Shown here: piece after piece, positions 1 to 7,263 of the stretch
How positions within the stretch are numbered: position 1 is the first letter of the stretch
Layout: each line of letters starts with the position of its first letter
From: Solirubrobacterales bacterium
Lineage (GTDB): Bacteria; Actinomycetota; Thermoleophilia; Solirubrobacterales; Solirubrobacteraceae
DNA: 21,405 nucleotides
NCBI GenBank assembly: GCA_015655225.1
Contig: JAATFK010000249.1
Coordinates: forward strand, 1-21,405
Direction of reading: 5' to 3'
Program-made: the position numbers and the translations under genes
Notes under the pieces: model-generated
Databases searched by the model: none
The model's input: only the letters and a program-made list of their open reading frames with translations
What the model was told of the DNA's origin: nothing

Positions 1-329
1 GCGATCAGCGCGACGTCGCAGAGACCGGCCTCGATCGCCGCGGCCGCGTGCAGCGCGTGTCCCAGGAACGAGCTGCCGCCGGTCATCGAGGAGTCCTGAT
101 AGCGGGGCCGGACGCCGAGGCACTCGGCGACGCTCAGCGTCGGCAGCGGGTAGCCGATCAAGGCGGTGAAGATGCCGTCGATGTCCTGCTTCGTCAGGCC
201 GGCGTCGTCGAGCGCGGCGACCGTCGCCTGCGCGATCAGGTCGAGATCGTCGATCCCGGGACCGACCTCGCCGATGTCGGACTCGGCGACCCCGACGATC
301 GCGGTGCGGCCGCGCAGCGACTCAGGCAT
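1..329 (-). CDS. Thiolase-like protein (SCP2-thiolase / Ltp2 type), N-terminal part, cut by window edge
   Basis: About 110 residues of a thiolase-superfamily N-terminal half are visible, opening MPESLRGRTAIVGVAESD. The segment near residues 80-110 (SSMTGGSSFLGHAL, then AAAAIEAGLCDVALIA) aligns with the helix that carries the nucleophilic cysteine in true thiolases. Here a glycine (about Gly85) sits at that position, so normal Claisen chemistry is unlikely. Cysteine-less members that partner a DUF35 protein include Ltp2, the steroid side-chain retro-aldolase, and that role is inferred here. The start ATG lies inside the end of the upstream DUF35 gene (8-base overlap ATGCCTGA), so translation is probably coupled and the two proteins probably form a complex. 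It is the last visible gene of the operon starting at 2898; its C-terminus is beyond position 1. The alternative is a non-catalytic lipid-transfer-like thiolase. Confidence 0.85.
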   Translation of the reverse strand, partial: MPESLRGRTAIVGVAESDIGEVGPGIDDLDLIAQATVAALDDAGLTKQDIDGIFTALIGYPLPTLSVAECLGVRPRYQDSSMTGGSSFLGHALHAAAAIEAGLCDVALI

Positions 330-729
330 CGTGGCCCTCCCCCGCGAGCGAGGCGCGCAACGCGGGCTGCCGGTCGATCTCGCCGGCGACGACGAGCACC
401 GCGCGTCCGATCGGCGGCTCGTCCGGCACGGCGTCGTCGATCCTGGTCATCACGCGGATTCCCTCCTCGAGGTCGACGAGCGCGACCGTGTACGGGTCGA
501 CGTCGCGCAGGTGGACGGTCGTCGCCGAGTAGACCGTCCCGCGGCCGCTCGACTCGCGCCACTCGAGCTGCGTGGCGCCGCAGTGGGGGCACACGGCGCG
601 CGGGAAGAAGACGGACTCCCCGCACGCGTTGCAGTGCTGGTAGGGCACCGCGCCGCCCGTCACGCGCTCCCAGTACTCGGGACCGGGCTTGAGCGCGTGC
701 AGGTCGACCAGCGGCGTGGTGTCGGTCAT
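322..729 (-). CDS. DUF35 zinc-ribbon / OB-fold protein, partner of the thiolase-like protein
   Basis: This is a 135-aa protein. An N-terminal helix (HALKPGPEYWERV) precedes a rubredoxin-like zinc ribbon with two CxxC knuckles (CNACG and CPHCG, about residues 33-51). An OB-fold follows (GTVYSATTVHLRDVDPYTVALVDLEEG), ending in a short tail. Length and order are typical of stand-alone DUF35 proteins. In known systems these bind acyl-CoA and pair with SCP2-type thiolases or aldolases; in mycobacterial steroid degradation the DUF35 domain of ChsH2 binds Ltp2. Its ATG overlaps the stop of the upstream acyl-CoA dehydrogenase by ATGA, and its own stop overlaps the start of the thiolase-like gene, so the three are tightly coupled. 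The family call is firm; the aldolase-partner role is inferred from the neighbour. Confidence 0.9.
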   Translation of the reverse strand: MTDTTPLVDLHALKPGPEYWERVTGGAVPYQHCNACGESVFFPRAVCPHCGATQLEWRESSGRGTVYSATTVHLRDVDPYTVALVDLEEGIRVMTRIDDAVPDEPPIGRAVLVVAGEIDRQPALRASLAGEGHDA

Positions 730-1754
730 GCCGCCACCTGCGTCGAAGCGGCGCGCAGACGCTGCGCCGCGAGCCGCGCGACGCGGCGCCGGTGCTCGTC
801 GGCGTCCGTCAGCTGCGCCGCGTCCGCGTGCGCGCGCTTGAAGATCCAGTGCAAACCAGCCTCCCATGTGAATCCGATGCCGCCGTGAGCCTGGATCGCC
901 ATTCCGGCGACGCGCCGTGCGGCGTCCCCCGCGCTCGCCTTCGCCATCGAGGAGGCGGCCGCGAGGCCCTCCGGATCGGCGTCGGCGGTCCAAGCTGCGA
1001 AGTAGGTCGCCGAGCGCGCGGTCTCGGTCAGCGCGAGCATCTCGGCGCAGCGATGCGAGACGCCCTGGAAGGCGCCGATCGGATGCGCGAACTGCTTGCG
1101 GTCCTTGACGTAGGCGACGGTGACGTCGAGCGCGCGCTGGGCCAGCCCGGTCAGCTCCGCGGCGAGCGCGACCTCGGCGCGCTGCAGGCCCGTGGCGACG
1201 TCGCTCTCCAGCGGCTCGTCGGCGGCGCGGCGCACGCGCGCGTAGCGGCGCGTGAGGTCGACGCTCGCCCAGGCGTCCCGCTCGACGGCGGCGGCCGAGG
1301 AGATGCTGGCGCGATCGCCGTCGACGAACACCAGCGCGCCGGCGCGGTCCGCGTCGGGCATCGGCGCGGCGGCGCCGTGGCGCACCGTCGCGATCGTCGC
1401 CGTCAGCTCGCCGGTGGCGATCCCGGGGAGCCAGCGCGCCTGCTGCGCCGGCGACCCGCCCGACGCGATCACGAGCGCGGCGCAGACGTCGGCGAGCAGC
1501 GGCGACGGCGCCAGCGCGTAGCCGACCTGCTCGACCACCGCCACCAGCTCGACGAGGCCGAGCCCCACCCCGCCGTGCCGCTCGCCGATCGCGAGTCCCG
1601 GCCAGCCGAGGGCCACCATCTCGTCCCACAGCCGCTCGTCGTAGGCGCCCGCCTCGGCGGCGGCGCGCACGCGCTCGAGCGGCGCGCGGCGCCCGAGCAG
1701 TTCGCGCGCCGTGCGCTGGATCTCGCGCTGATCCTCGTTGAACGCGAATTGCAT
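726..1754 (-). CDS. Acyl-CoA dehydrogenase, smaller subunit type (FadE28-like)
   Basis: This 342-aa protein has the acyl-CoA dehydrogenase fold: an N-terminal helical domain starting MQFAFNEDQREIQ, the WPGLAIGERHGGVGLGLVEL segment, a divergent middle beta domain, and a C-terminal helical domain with KDRKQFAHPIGAFQGV and the hallmark AIQAHGGIGFTWE (about residues 285-297). It is short for the family, and the middle domain is poorly conserved, as in the smaller partner of actinobacterial heterotetrameric dehydrogenases such as FadE28-FadE29 (ChsE2-ChsE1). It lies 7 bases behind the larger dehydrogenase, whose TGA overlaps this gene's ribosome site (TGAGGAGATC before ATG). An alpha2beta2 complex with the product of 1762-2898 is therefore likely, oxidising an acyl-CoA side chain to the enoyl-CoA with FAD. 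The substrate is unknown. Confidence 0.9.
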   Translation of the reverse strand: MQFAFNEDQREIQRTARELLGRRAPLERVRAAAEAGAYDERLWDEMVALGWPGLAIGERHGGVGLGLVELVAVVEQVGYALAPSPLLADVCAALVIASGGSPAQQARWLPGIATGELTATIATVRHGAAAPMPDADRAGALVFVDGDRASISSAAAVERDAWASVDLTRRYARVRRAADEPLESDVATGLQRAEVALAAELTGLAQRALDVTVAYVKDRKQFAHPIGAFQGVSHRCAEMLALTETARSATYFAAWTADADPEGLAAASSMAKASAGDAARRVAGMAIQAHGGIGFTWEAGLHWIFKRAHADAAQLTDADEHRRRVARLAAQRLRAASTQVAA

Positions 1755-1761
1755 GATCTCC

Positions 1762-2898
1762 TCACCGCAGCCGCGGAAGGCCGAGCACCTGCTCGGCGAC
1801 GATGTTCTTGATGATCTCGGTCGTCCCGCTCTCGATCGTGTCGCCGCGCGCGCGCAGCAGCTCGAACGCCCACGGCGAGTCGCGATCGAGCGCCTCGATG
1901 CCGAGCAGCTGCACCGCGTACTCGGTGATCGCCTGGTCCGTCTCGGACCAGATCCACTTGATGATCGAGCCCTCCGGCCCTGGCTGACCCGATTGCATCT
2001 CGCTCGTCACGTTGCGATACGCGGTCAGTCGCACCGCCTCGACCCTGATGTGCAGCTCGCCGAGGCGCGTGGCGACGTTCGCGTCCTCGAGCAGTCCGCG
2101 CTCGTCCGCCAGCGCGGTGAGGCGGTCGAGCAGGATCCTGGCCTGGAAGGACTTGCCGAACACGAGGCCCGACCGCTCGTTGCCGAGCGTCGTCATCGCG
2201 ACCCGCCAGCCGTTGCCGACGCCGCCGAGCACGTGCGCGTCCGGCACGAACGCGTCCTCGAGGAAGACCTCGTTGAGCTCGTGCGTGTCGCTGATCGTGC
2301 GCAGCGGCCGGACCTGCACCGCGTCCTGCGCCATGTCGAGGAGGAAGTACGTGAGCCCCTTGTGGCGGGGCGCGTCGGGATCGCTGCGGGCCAGGAGCAG
2401 GCACCACTGCGCGTCGTGCGCGAAGCTCGTCCAGACCTTCTGGCCGGTGATCCGCCAGCCGCCGTCGACCTGGTGGGCGCGCGTCGCGACGGCGGCGAGG
2501 TCCGAGCCAGCGCCCGGCTCGGAGAAGCCCTGGCACCAGATCTCCTCGGCGGAGAGGATCGGCGGGAGGAAGCGGGCCCGCTGCGCCTCGTCGCCGTGGG
2601 TCATGATCGTCGGACCCGCGAGCGTGAGGCCGATCACGTTGACCGGCGGCGGAGCCGCGGCCCGCGCCAGCTCCTCGTTGTAGATCGCGGACTCCACGAG
2701 CGTCGCGCCACGGCCTCCGTACTCGACCGGCCAGTGGACCCCCGCCCAGCCGCCGGCGTGCAGGCGCTGGTCCCAGGCTCGGCGGTGGTCGAAGGACGCG
2801 CGCTCCTCCAGCGGCGTCGGACCGGGCGGCGACTGCCGCAGCCAGTCCCGCAGCTCGTCCCGAAACGCCAGCTCCGATGCGGTCAGCCCGAGGTCCAT
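1762..2898 (-). CDS. Acyl-CoA dehydrogenase, larger subunit type (FadE29-like)
   Basis: This is a 378-aa acyl-CoA dehydrogenase. WPVEYGGRGATLVESAIYNEE is near residues 57-76, the FAD/substrate segment WCQGFSEPGAGSDLA at 121-135, ITGQKVWTSFAHDA at 150-163, and the C-terminal signature GTTEIIKNIVAEQVLGLPR at 358-376. I chose ATG 2898 (MDLGLTASELAF), which matches where the family begins, over an in-frame ATG at 2934. The 2898 start has no good ribosome site. Instead a -10-like TAGCTT ends 7 bases before it, suggesting a leaderless transcript. It is the first gene of the dehydrogenase-dehydrogenase-DUF35-thiolase operon and probably pairs with the next, shorter dehydrogenase. The reaction is alpha,beta-desaturation of an acyl-CoA thioester. 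Confidence 0.92.
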   Translation of the reverse strand: MDLGLTASELAFRDELRDWLRQSPPGPTPLEERASFDHRRAWDQRLHAGGWAGVHWPVEYGGRGATLVESAIYNEELARAAAPPPVNVIGLTLAGPTIMTHGDEAQRARFLPPILSAEEIWCQGFSEPGAGSDLAAVATRAHQVDGGWRITGQKVWTSFAHDAQWCLLLARSDPDAPRHKGLTYFLLDMAQDAVQVRPLRTISDTHELNEVFLEDAFVPDAHVLGGVGNGWRVAMTTLGNERSGLVFGKSFQARILLDRLTALADERGLLEDANVATRLGELHIRVEAVRLTAYRNVTSEMQSGQPGPEGSIIKWIWSETDQAITEYAVQLLGIEALDRDSPWAFELLRARGDTIESGTTEIIKNIVAEQVLGLPRLR

Positions 2899-2905
2899 TG
2901 GCGGC

Positions 2906-2911
2906 AAGCTA
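2906..2911 (-). promoter_or_regulatory. -10 element of the dehydrogenase operon (P1)
   Basis: TAGCTT on the minus strand (TANNNT) lies 7 bases before ATG 2898 and 40 bases downstream of the palindrome at 2952-2970. No -35 element is evident. The same spacing recurs at six other promoters in the window, which is the main support. Confidence 0.6.
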
Positions 2912-2951
2912 AGCGACTCCGGAGGCGACCGCACGGGTCCGCGCCGGCGTG

Positions 2952-2970
2952 CTTGTCGATCTCCACCAAG
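2952..2970. promoter_or_regulatory. Palindromic operator, site a (dehydrogenase operon)
   Basis: The plus strand reads CTTGTCGATCTCCACCAAG, an imperfect inverted repeat. It shares the invariant TTGTCG-N5-CAC core with four other intergenic sites but has one extra base in the outer right arm. It sits between the stop of the upstream SDR (2984) and the dehydrogenase start (2898). It probably binds an activator. Confidence 0.65.
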
Positions 2971-2983
2971 CGCCGCGCGAGCC

Positions 2984-3754
2984 TCAGAACATGTACTCGC
3001 CGCCGTTGAGGTGGATCGCCTGGCCGGTCATGTACTCGCTGTCGGGATCGGCGACGAAGACGCACGCCATGCCGAACTCGCGAGCGGTGCCGAGGCGTCC
3101 GAGCGGAACGTCGCGGGCCTTGCGCTCATCGCTCCAGTTCGGGTACTTCTCCGGGTCTCGCGTCGTCGCGAAGACGCCGGGGACGACGGTGTTCACGGTC
3201 ACGCCGAACTGCGTCACCTCTCTCGCCAGACCCTTGGTGAAGCCGTGCAGCCCGGCCTTCGCCGCGACGTTGTGGACCCGGTTCGGATAGCCCGTCCAGC
3301 CGTCCTGTCCGGAGACGTGGATCACGCGTCCCCACTTGCGCTCGACCATGCCCGGCACGACCGCCTTCGCGAACAGGAACGCCGAGCCGAGGTTGGTGCG
3401 GACGACCTCGTCCCACTCCTCCCACTCCATCTCGAGGAACGGGGTGTGCGGACGCACAGCGGCGCACTCGAGCGCGATGTCGATCCGGCCCATCACGTCG
3501 ATGCCCTCGGCGACGGCCCGCGCGACGTCCTCGCGCGATCCGATGTCGCCCTGCACGGAGACCGCCCGCACGCCGTTGCTCACCGCCAGCTCGCTGGCGA
3601 GCCGCCGCGAGGCCTCCGCCGAGCTGCGGGTCAGCAGCACCAGGTCCGCGCCCGCGGCGGCGAAGCACTCGGCCGCCCCGCGCCCGAGGTTCTGCGTCGC
3701 TCCGGTGATCAACGCGACCTTGCCCTGCAGACGACGTGAGCCTCGCTCTTGCAC
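2984..3754 (-). CDS. SDR-fold protein with Asn in place of the catalytic Tyr
   Basis: This 256-aa short-chain dehydrogenase/reductase has the Rossmann motif TGATQNLGRG (residues 18-26), an acidic-residue turn at GDIGS, a catalytic-type serine in HVSGQ (Ser148), and Lys166 in NVAAKAGLHGFTKGLA. The position four before the lysine, normally tyrosine (YxxxK), is Asn162, and the usual NNAG is CAAV. The DNA across this stretch is in frame and ordinary, so this is not a frameshift. SDRs with such substitutions exist, so it may be an active variant or may bind ligand without reducing it. I chose GTG 3754 because AGAGGAGAGG lies just upstream; longer in-frame starts run into livF. It is the last gene of the Liv operon, 38 bases after livF. 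The C-terminal LGTAREFGMACVFVADPDSEYMTGQ is standard. Confidence 0.88.
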   Translation of the reverse strand: MQERGSRRLQGKVALITGATQNLGRGAAECFAAAGADLVLLTRSSAEASRRLASELAVSNGVRAVSVQGDIGSREDVARAVAEGIDVMGRIDIALECAAVRPHTPFLEMEWEEWDEVVRTNLGSAFLFAKAVVPGMVERKWGRVIHVSGQDGWTGYPNRVHNVAAKAGLHGFTKGLAREVTQFGVTVNTVVPGVFATTRDPEKYPNWSDERKARDVPLGRLGTAREFGMACVFVADPDSEYMTGQAIHLNGGEYMF

Positions 3755-3792
3755 TCCGGCCTCTCCTCTGACGACGGTTGACACGGCGCCGC

Positions 3793-4479
3793 TCACCCGA
3801 AGTAGCTCGAGGACGCGGCGCCCGAGCCGTCCCACACCTCGGCGCGCCCATCTCTCAGGAGATAGACGCGGTCGCAGTAGGTGGACAGCATCGTGCTGTT
3901 CTGATCGACGACGAGCACGCCGATGCCCTCCGACCCGCCGATTTCGACGAGCGACTCGATCGCCGTCGTGAGCGCGCGTGGGGAGAGCCCGAGGCTCATC
4001 TCGTCGACGAGCAGGATCTTCGGTCCGCTGACGAGCCCGCGGACGAGGGCGACCATCTGCTGCTCGCCCCCGGAGAGGCGCCCGGCCTTCTCGTGGCGCA
4101 GCCGCTCGACCGCCGGGAATCTCGCCTCGAGCCGGCGCAGCAGCGAGCCGTCCGCCTGCGCGGCGCGCCGCCCGAGCCGGATGTTCTCGCCGACCGTCAG
4201 GTCGCCGAAGATGCCGCGGCCCTCGGGGACGTGCGAGACGCCCGCGAGCGCGACGCGCTCGGGCTGCGCGGGAAGCGCCCTGCCGCCGAGCCGGACCGCG
4301 CCGCCCGTGCGGCCGACGAGTCCCGAGATGGCGCGCAGGGTCGTCGTCTTGCCAGCGCCGTTGCGGCCTGCCAGCCCGACGATCTCGCCCGGGCCGACGT
4401 GGAGCGTGAGGCCCTCGATGATGCGCGCGCCGGAGATCTTCACGTACAGGTCCTCGAGCTGAAGCGCCTCGCCCGTCAT
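3793..4479 (-). CDS. livF: Branched-chain-type ABC importer, ATPase LivF
   Basis: This is a 228-aa ABC ATPase of LivF length. Walker A is GRNGAGKTT (38-46), the Q-loop region is near SHVPEGRGIFGDLTVGENI (82-100), the signature LSGGEQQM is at 135-142 and Walker B ILLVDEMSLGLSP at 155-167. The usual switch histidine is Gln193 (VVDQN), which is normal for LivF (VEQN). It powers uptake together with the fused LivM-LivG; the partners form a heterodimeric ATPase pair. The start ATG overlaps the stop of the fusion gene by ATGA. In this Liv subclass the cargo may be a carboxylic or aromatic acid rather than an amino acid. The family call is firm, the substrate is not known. Confidence 0.95.
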   Translation of the reverse strand: MTGEALQLEDLYVKISGARIIEGLTLHVGPGEIVGLAGRNGAGKTTTLRAISGLVGRTGGAVRLGGRALPAQPERVALAGVSHVPEGRGIFGDLTVGENIRLGRRAAQADGSLLRRLEARFPAVERLRHEKAGRLSGGEQQMVALVRGLVSGPKILLVDEMSLGLSPRALTTAIESLVEIGGSEGIGVLVVDQNSTMLSTYCDRVYLLRDGRAEVWDGSGAASSSYFG

Positions 4480-6353
4480 GCTCTCGCTCCCGCGCCGACG
4501 AACACCTCGACGACGCGCTCGTCGCCGAGCACGTCCGCCGGGCTGCCGACCGTCAGCACCTTGCCGAAGTCGAGCACCGTGCAGGCGTCGGCGACGTCGC
4601 GCACGAAGCCGACGTGGTGCGCGATCACGAGCACCGTGATGCCCGCCTCGCGCACGCCCTTGACGGCCCGCGCGACGACGCCGATCTCCTCGGGACCGAG
4701 GCCGGCGGTCGGCTCGTCGAGCAGCAGCAGCGACGGCCGCGACGCGATCGCGCGAGCGATGTCGACCTGCTTCTGCTCACCCATCGTGAGGTCGGCCGCC
4801 AGCACCGCGCGGCGCGTCGGGGAGAACTCGATCAGGTCGAGCGCCTCGTCGGCGCGGCGACGCGCGACCCGCGTGCGCTCGCGCCGGCTCGGCAAGCCGA
4901 GCAGCTCGGGCAGGATGCTGCCGTCGTGCCGGTCGTAGGCCCCGATCTCGACGTTCGTGCGGACGTCGAGATCCGCCACCAGCGACGGATGCTGGAAGGT
5001 CCGCCCGATCCCGAGGTTGCGTCGCGACGAGACCGAGATCCCGGCCATGTCGCGCGCGCCGAGCGACACGCTCCCGTCGGTCGCGGGCTGGATGCCGCTG
5101 ATGCAGTTGAGCAGCGAGGTCTTGCCGGCCCCGTTGGGGCCGATGATCGCGTGGACGTCGCCGCGCAGGACCGAGACCTGGACGTCGTCGAGCGCCTTGA
5201 CGCCGCCGAAGGCCAGCGTCAGGTCGCGCACGGTCAGCAGCGCCTCCCGCTCGCCGCCGGCGAGGACCGCGCCCGCGCTCCCCGCCCGTGTGCCGAGGTC
5301 CGTGTCGGCGACGAAGGCCGCGACCGGGTCCGCCGCGGCCCGCGGCTGCGCCGGCGGCGGCGACGCCGGCCGGCGCCGAAGGGCCTCCGGCAGCAGCGGA
5401 CGCGCCCGCGACCACAGGAACTCGCCGAGGCCGAACAGTCCGGTGCTGAAGAACACGACCACGACCAGCAGCACGATCGAGAAGAGCAGCGCGGACGACG
5501 ACGGCGCCGCCGCCGACAGCGCGTCGGTGACGATGAAGAAGAACGCCGCCCCGACGATCGGCCCGGCGATCGAGCCGAGGCCGCCGACCGCCGCGATCGC
5601 GAAGAGGTCGATCGACTGCGAGGTGTCGAACGACTCCGGCGAGAGGAAGCCGAGCGAGAAGGCGAACAGGCAGCCGCCGAGCGCCGCCAGCATGCCGGCG
5701 AGCACGTGCGCGCGAACCTTCTCCCGGTTCACGCGGATGCCGAGCACGGCGGCGACCAGCTGGTTCTGCTTGACGACGCGCGACGCGACCCCGGCGCGAA
5801 CGTGGATGTAGCGGATGCAGACGAGCGCGCCAGCGGCGAGCACGACGAGGCTCGCGTAGTAGAGCCCGTCGCCGCCCATCAGGCTCGTCCCGCCGACCGA
5901 AACGGACGGGACGGCCATGCCGCTGTCGCCGCCGGTGAAGCGCGCGAGCCGGTTTCCGCTCAGCACGTCGAGCGCGACCGCCGCGAGGAAGAACGTCGCC
6001 AGCGCCGAGCCGAAGTGCTGCAGACGCACGAGCGCGGAGCCGAGCACGTACGCGACCAGGCCGGCGGCGAGCACCGCGGCGACGACGGCGAGCACCCAGT
6101 TCAGGTGCGCATGCGTCTCGAGCGCGCTCATCACGTAGGCGCCGATCGCGAAGTAGACGAACTGACCGAAGGAGAACTGGCCCGTGTAGCCCGCGAGCAC
6201 GTCGAGGCCGATCGCGCCGATCGCGTAGATCATCGCGAGCGTCAGGTTCGACTGCATCCGCACGCCGTCGTCCACGAGCGGGAACAGCACCAGGATCAGC
6301 AGCAGGACGAGCGTCGGCACGGTGACGCGCGTCCGTGCCCTCACGGCGAGCAT
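4476..6353 (-). CDS. Fused LivM permease - LivG ATPase
   Basis: This 625-aa protein joins two transporter components usually made separately. Residues 1-320 form a LivM-type permease with many hydrophobic helices and the family segment DVLAGYTGQFSFGQFVYFAIGAYV (51-74). A Pro/Ala/Arg-rich linker follows (about 325-370). Residues 372-625 form a LivG ATPase: Walker A GPNGAGKTS (405-413), Q454 in RTFQ, signature LTMGEQKQ (522-529), Walker B LLLLDEPTAGL (542-552) and switch histidine in IAHH (near 579). Both halves keep all key motifs, and no stop or frame change falls between them. It begins 34 bases after livH with a GAGGAGG ribosome site six bases before ATG and overlaps livF by four bases. It works at the inner membrane with LivH and LivF. 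Confidence 0.93.
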   Translation of the reverse strand: MLAVRARTRVTVPTLVLLLILVLFPLVDDGVRMQSNLTLAMIYAIGAIGLDVLAGYTGQFSFGQFVYFAIGAYVMSALETHAHLNWVLAVVAAVLAAGLVAYVLGSALVRLQHFGSALATFFLAAVALDVLSGNRLARFTGGDSGMAVPSVSVGGTSLMGGDGLYYASLVVLAAGALVCIRYIHVRAGVASRVVKQNQLVAAVLGIRVNREKVRAHVLAGMLAALGGCLFAFSLGFLSPESFDTSQSIDLFAIAAVGGLGSIAGPIVGAAFFFIVTDALSAAAPSSSALLFSIVLLVVVVFFSTGLFGLGEFLWSRARPLLPEALRRRPASPPPAQPRAAADPVAAFVADTDLGTRAGSAGAVLAGGEREALLTVRDLTLAFGGVKALDDVQVSVLRGDVHAIIGPNGAGKTSLLNCISGIQPATDGSVSLGARDMAGISVSSRRNLGIGRTFQHPSLVADLDVRTNVEIGAYDRHDGSILPELLGLPSRRERTRVARRRADEALDLIEFSPTRRAVLAADLTMGEQKQVDIARAIASRPSLLLLDEPTAGLGPEEIGVVARAVKGVREAGITVLVIAHHVGFVRDVADACTVLDFGKVLTVGSPADVLGDERVVEVFVGAGARA

Positions 6354-6387
6354 GCGACGCCTCCTCGGTTGGGTGTCGGGCGCCGCA

Positions 6388-7263
6388 TCAGAGTCGCTGG
6401 ATGCTCGGCGAGCCGAACAGCCCGTGAGGACGCACCGCCAGCGTGGCCAGCAGCAGGACGAACGCGCTCGCGAGCGCGAGATCCCCGCCCACGTACGTGG
6501 AGACGAGGTTCGTGACGACGCCGACGACGATGCCGCCGACGAAGACGCCGCCGAGGCTCGTGAGGCCGCCGACGACCGCCGCCGCGAAGCCGTACAGCAG
6601 CAGCGGATCCATCATGTTCGACGAGAGCAGCTGCTTGGGAGCGACGAGCAGGCCGGCGACGAGCGCGACCATGCCGACGAGCACGTAGGCGAGCGCCGAC
6701 AGCCGTCGCACGCGCACCCCGAGCAGCCGCGCGATCGGGGCGTTCTGGGACACCGCCGTGAGCTGGAGGCCGATGTCCGTGAAGCGGAACATCGCGGCGA
6801 AGGCGCCCCCGATCGCCAGGATGATCCCGATCGTGATCAGGTCGGCCCACGCGATGTCCACGGGACCGACGCTGAACCCGCTGTGCGGCAGCAGCTGCGG
6901 GAAGTTGTAGGGCTGGTTGGAGCCGAAGAAGACGTCGGCCATCGCCCGCAGCAGCAGGTACAGCGCGACCGTCCGGACGAGCAGGTTGGAGTTCCCCCGC
7001 CCGTCGAACGGCCGCAGCGCCCCGAGGTAGACGAGCAGCGCGAAGACGCCGCCGAGCACCATCCCGATCGCGACGGACGGCCAGATGCCGATCCCGCCCT
7101 TCCACAGCTCGTAGACGATGAAGGTCTCGAACATCGCCATGTTGCCGACCGCGAAGTTCGCGACGCCCGTGGTCTTGTAGAGGAAGACGAGCCCGAACCC
7201 GACGATCCCGATCACGAGCCCGAACGAGATCCCGCTGACGATGACTGAGATCGCGAGGCTCAT
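6388..7263 (-). CDS. livH: Branched-chain-type ABC importer, permease LivH
   Basis: This 291-aa integral membrane protein has the LivH pattern. The N-terminus, MSLAISVIVSGISFGLVIGI, leads into VFLYKTTGVANFAVGNMAMF, the segment typical of the family (GVxNFAhG). Several hydrophobic spans follow, and AAAVVGGLTSLGGVFVGGIVVG near residues 230-250 is the conserved cytoplasmic-loop region contacting the ATPase. It pairs with the LivM half of the downstream fusion to form the channel. Its ATG overlaps the stop codon of the upstream binding-protein gene (ATGA), so it is translationally coupled. Arginines are encoded mainly by CGN codons, in contrast to the binding protein just upstream. Confidence 0.94.
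   Translation of the reverse strand: MSLAISVIVSGISFGLVIGIVGFGLVFLYKTTGVANFAVGNMAMFETFIVYELWKGGIGIWPSVAIGMVLGGVFALLVYLGALRPFDGRGNSNLLVRTVALYLLLRAMADVFFGSNQPYNFPQLLPHSGFSVGPVDIAWADLITIGIILAIGGAFAAMFRFTDIGLQLTAVSQNAPIARLLGVRVRRLSALAYVLVGMVALVAGLLVAPKQLLSSNMMDPLLLYGFAAAVVGGLTSLGGVFVGGIVVGVVTNLVSTYVGGDLALASAFVLLLATLAVRPHGLFGSPSIQRL

Noticed and set aside
322..1629. Long open frame of 435 codons extending upstream of the DUF35 protein.
   Set aside because: The upstream part is arginine/alanine-rich noise opposite in frame to the acyl-CoA dehydrogenase; real homology begins at the ATG at 729.
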